A DNA stretch of 25,752 bases, taken from contig DJXF01000007.1 in NCBI GenBank assembly GCA_002449635.1, forward strand, positions 1 through 25,752. Direction: 5' to 3'. The notes below the pieces were generated by a model, which saw only the letters and a program-made list of their open reading frames with translations, was not told the origin of the DNA and made no database searches. Shown piece after piece: positions 23,591-25,752 of this stretch (the stretch's first letter is position 1; every line of letters begins with the position of its first letter). Position numbers and translations under genes: made by a program. Source of the DNA: Clostridiales bacterium UBA7011 (lineage in GTDB: Bacteria; Bacillota; Clostridia; Oscillospirales; Butyricicoccaceae).

Positions 23591-23645
23591 CACTCGAAAC
23601 AGGAAAGTGCCAAAGCACCCGGAATGCCTTTGGGAGGTGAGAACC

Positions 23646-24686
23646 GTGGAGCTGTCCGCACGCAAAAAACTGATTTTGAAAACCATCATCGGCGACTATA
23701 TCCGCACAGCTGAGCCGGTCGGCTCAAAGGCGATTGCAAGCCGTCCGGAGCTGGGTTTTTCTTCCGCCACCATCCGCAATGAGATGAGCGAGCTGGAGGA
23801 AATGGGTTATCTGCAAAAGCCGCACACCTCGGCGGGGCGAATTCCGTCCCCTGCGGGCTATCGGCTGTATGTCGATGAGCTGATGGGTCATCCGGACCTG
23901 ACCGCTGCCGACATTGACAGCATCAATTCGGTCATGAAGCTGAAGGTCAAGGAGCTCGACCGCATGGTGTCCGAGGCCGGAAAACTGATTTCCAATCTGA
24001 CCGACTACACGACCCTCGCCGTCACCCCGCTGATGCAGCGCATCACCATCCGCAAATTCCAGATCATTCCCGTGAGTGAGCTGGATTTTGTCATTGTCGT
24101 GGTCACAGACAGCGGCGTGGTAAAGAACAAGATGCTGCGCACGGCAACGCCCGTCACAGCGGATGAGGCAGAGCTGCTGACCTATGTGCTCAACCAGACG
24201 CTGACCGGAATCCCGATTGACGCGATCACACCCGCGCGCATGGATATTGTCCGCCGCGCCGCCGGCGTGACGGCGCTGCTCACGCTTGTCGCAGAGTTTA
24301 TCGGCGAGTTCATCGAGGAGATGAGTGAGCAGAAGCTGTTTTTACAGGGCGCATCCAAGCTGCTGACGTATCCCGAATACAAGGACGCGCACAAGGCGCA
24401 GGAGCTGCTCGACTTTATTTCCGATGAGAGCAACATGCCGGCGCTGCGCACGTTCACGCGCGATATTGACGGCGTGCGCATCACAATCGGGCCGGAAAAC
24501 GGCAGCGGACCGATGCAGAACGCGAGCATGGTCTACGCGACGTATAACATCGGCTCGGTCGGACGCGGTCTGATCGGCATCGTGGGACCGACGCGCATGG
24601 ATTACGCGCGGCTGTCCGCGAGACTGGCGCTGTTCTCCAAGGGACTGAACCGGCTGATCGCGGAGACCTTTTTCGACGAGGAGTAG
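23646..24686 (+). CDS. hrcA: Heat-inducible transcription repressor HrcA
   Basis: This 346-residue protein has the HrcA winged helix N-terminus (ELSARKKLILKTIIGDYIRTAEPVGSK, then SSATIRNEMSELEEMGYLQKPHTSAGRIPS, about 2-70) and the GAF-like and inserted dimer domains that follow. It represses class I heat-shock genes by binding CIRCE, and is itself autoregulated through the operator at 23564. I chose the GTG start at 23646: GGGAGGTG lies five to six bases upstream and ELSARK is the family start. It leads the operon with grpE and dnaK. Confidence 0.96.
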   Translation: MELSARKKLILKTIIGDYIRTAEPVGSKAIASRPELGFSSATIRNEMSELEEMGYLQKPHTSAGRIPSPAGYRLYVDELMGHPDLTAADIDSINSVMKLKVKELDRMVSEAGKLISNLTDYTTLAVTPLMQRITIRKFQIIPVSELDFVIVVVTDSGVVKNKMLRTATPVTADEAELLTYVLNQTLTGIPIDAITPARMDIVRRAAGVTALLTLVAEFIGEFIEEMSEQKLFLQGASKLLTYPEYKDAHKAQELLDFISDESNMPALRTFTRDIDGVRITIGPENGSGPMQNASMVYATYNIGSVGRGLIGIVGPTRMDYARLSARLALFSKGLNRLIAETFFDEE

Positions 24687-24746
24687 TATCCCGTCTGACT
24701 GTAATTATCCCGCCGCACCGCGGCGATCGAGGAGGAACAAACACAC

Positions 24747-25301
24747 ATGGAGACCAGAGACAGCTTAGAGCAGGAGATCGTTCAGGATATGGAGGAAACT
24801 GCTGCTGCGACGGAAGAGACAGAACAGGCTGCGTCGGAGCCGGCTGCGGAAGAGCAGCCGACCGCAGAGGAAAAGCTGCAGCAGCAGCTTGACGAGCTGA
24901 ACGACCGCTATATGCGCATGGCTGCCGAATACGATAATTTCCGCAAGCGCGTACTGCGCGAGCGCGACATGGTTCGCTCGGAGGCGACCGGAAAGGCGCT
25001 GACCGCGCTGCTGCCGATTTATGACAATCTGGAGCGTGCGCTGGCGCAGGAGACCGCCGACACCGAATATAAGAAGGGTGTCGAGATGACCGCCCGGCAG
25101 TTTGACGCCGCACTCGATTCCATCGGTGTGGAGATCATCGCACCGGAGGCCGGCGATTCGTTTGACCCGACCGTGCACAACGCGGTCATGCACATCGAGG
25201 ACGAGGCGCTCGGAGAGAACACGATTGCGGAATGCTTCCAGAAGGGCTTCCGCCACGGCGACAAGATCATCCGCACGGCGATGGTCAAGGTCGCAAACTG
25301 A
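24747..25301 (+). CDS. grpE: Nucleotide exchange factor GrpE
   Basis: This 184-residue protein has an acidic, Glu/Ala-rich N-terminal region (1-50) likely to be disordered, then a long coiled coil beginning KLQQQLDELNDRYMRMAAEYDNFRKR (about 48-73), which is the GrpE dimerisation helix. The C-terminal beta-wing carries TVHNAVMHIED and the conserved KGFRHGDKIIRTAMVKVAN end. It releases ADP from DnaK and may act as a thermosensor through its helix. AGGAGG lies upstream of the ATG, and the gene is 60 bases after hrcA. Confidence 0.96.
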   Translation: METRDSLEQEIVQDMEETAAATEETEQAASEPAAEEQPTAEEKLQQQLDELNDRYMRMAAEYDNFRKRVLRERDMVRSEATGKALTALLPIYDNLERALAQETADTEYKKGVEMTARQFDAALDSIGVEIIAPEAGDSFDPTVHNAVMHIEDEALGENTIAECFQKGFRHGDKIIRTAMVKVAN

Positions 25302-25342
25302 TTTTTGTAAAACAATAGCTTGATTCATAGGAGGAAACGATC

Positions 25343-25752
25343 ATGAGTAAAATTATCGGCATTGATTTGGGTACAACCAATTCCTGCGTTGCAGTGATGG
25401 AGGGCGGCGAAGCCGTCGTCATCCCCAACAGTGAGGGCGCGCGCACCACACCGTCCGTCGTAGCGTTCAACAAGCAGGGCGAGCGCATTGTCGGTCAGAC
25501 CGCGAAAAACCAGGCGGTTACCAACGCAGAGCGCACCATTATTTCCATCAAGCGTCACATGGGTTCGGATTACCGTGTGGACATCGAGGGCAAGAAGTAC
25601 TCCCCGCAGGAGGTTTCCGCGATGGTTCTGCAGAAGCTGAAGGCGGACGCAGAGGCCTATATCGGCTCTCCGGTTACACAGGCGGTTATCACCGTTCCGG
25701 CTTACTTCACCGACGCACAGCGCCAGGCAACCAAGGACGCCGGCAAGATCGC
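25343..25752 (+). CDS. dnaK: Chaperone DnaK, 3' end outside the window
   Basis: The first 136 codons of Hsp70 are present. The N-terminus MSKIIGIDLGTTNSCVAVMEGG (phosphate loop 1), GARTTPSVVAF, GQTAKNQAVTN, ISIKRHMGSDY and VITVPAYFTDAQRQATKDAG are all family hallmarks of the ATPase domain. AGGAGG lies upstream of the ATG. It follows grpE by 41 bases and would be followed by dnaJ in most relatives, beyond the window. Confidence 0.97.
   Translation, partial: MSKIIGIDLGTTNSCVAVMEGGEAVVIPNSEGARTTPSVVAFNKQGERIVGQTAKNQAVTNAERTIISIKRHMGSDYRVDIEGKKYSPQEVSAMVLQKLKADAEAYIGSPVTQAVITVPAYFTDAQRQATKDAGKI

Overview
The window is chromosomal DNA of moderately high G+C from what looks like a Gram-positive member of the Clostridia (Oscillospiraceae/Butyricicoccaceae-like gut anaerobes are my best guess). 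The reasons are a CIRCE-controlled hrcA-grpE-dnaK order, strong AGGAGG ribosome sites with GTG and TTG starts, lipoprotein signal peptides, a CpsB-type PHP phosphatase with BY-kinases, an LCP cell-wall ligase, and a UPF0210/ACT pair. The genus is an inference.

Layout. 1-124: 3' part of a tRNA-Ser(GCT) and its terminator. 156-3160: a LysR regulator divergent from a three-gene redox operon (short-chain dehydrogenase, cyclophilin-like lipoprotein, iron-sulfur flavoprotein). 3193-4443: a nucleotidyltransferase-like protein on the minus strand. 4538-8210: a compact minus-strand operon with one clear sigma-A promoter. It encodes a three-helix membrane protein with a C-terminal YARHG domain, a P-loop GTPase and two unrecognised proteins. 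This is the least explained part of the window and the best candidate for an undescribed system. 8456-9478: a stand-alone sugar-binding-type lipoprotein.

9610-18471 is an envelope-polysaccharide locus built from two divergent operons. The minus-strand operon encodes a PHP tyrosine phosphatase, a secreted Ig-like protein and two tandem Wzz/BY-kinase fusions with striking Tyr-Gly-rich tails. The plus-strand operon encodes a membrane NDP-sugar 4,6-dehydratase, UDP-glucose 4-epimerase and an LCP transferase. Together they would make sugar precursors, control chain export and length by reversible tyrosine phosphorylation, and attach polymer to the wall.

18487-23346 is a housekeeping minus-strand operon: lepA, hemW, an ACT-domain protein, a UPF0210 (PFL) protein and a 35-residue small protein found by reading the sequence directly. 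23531-25752 is the heat-shock operon hrcA-grpE-dnaK, with a textbook CIRCE operator; dnaK runs off the end. No insertion sequence, phage gene or CRISPR array was seen. All family assignments come from reading motifs by eye, with no database search.
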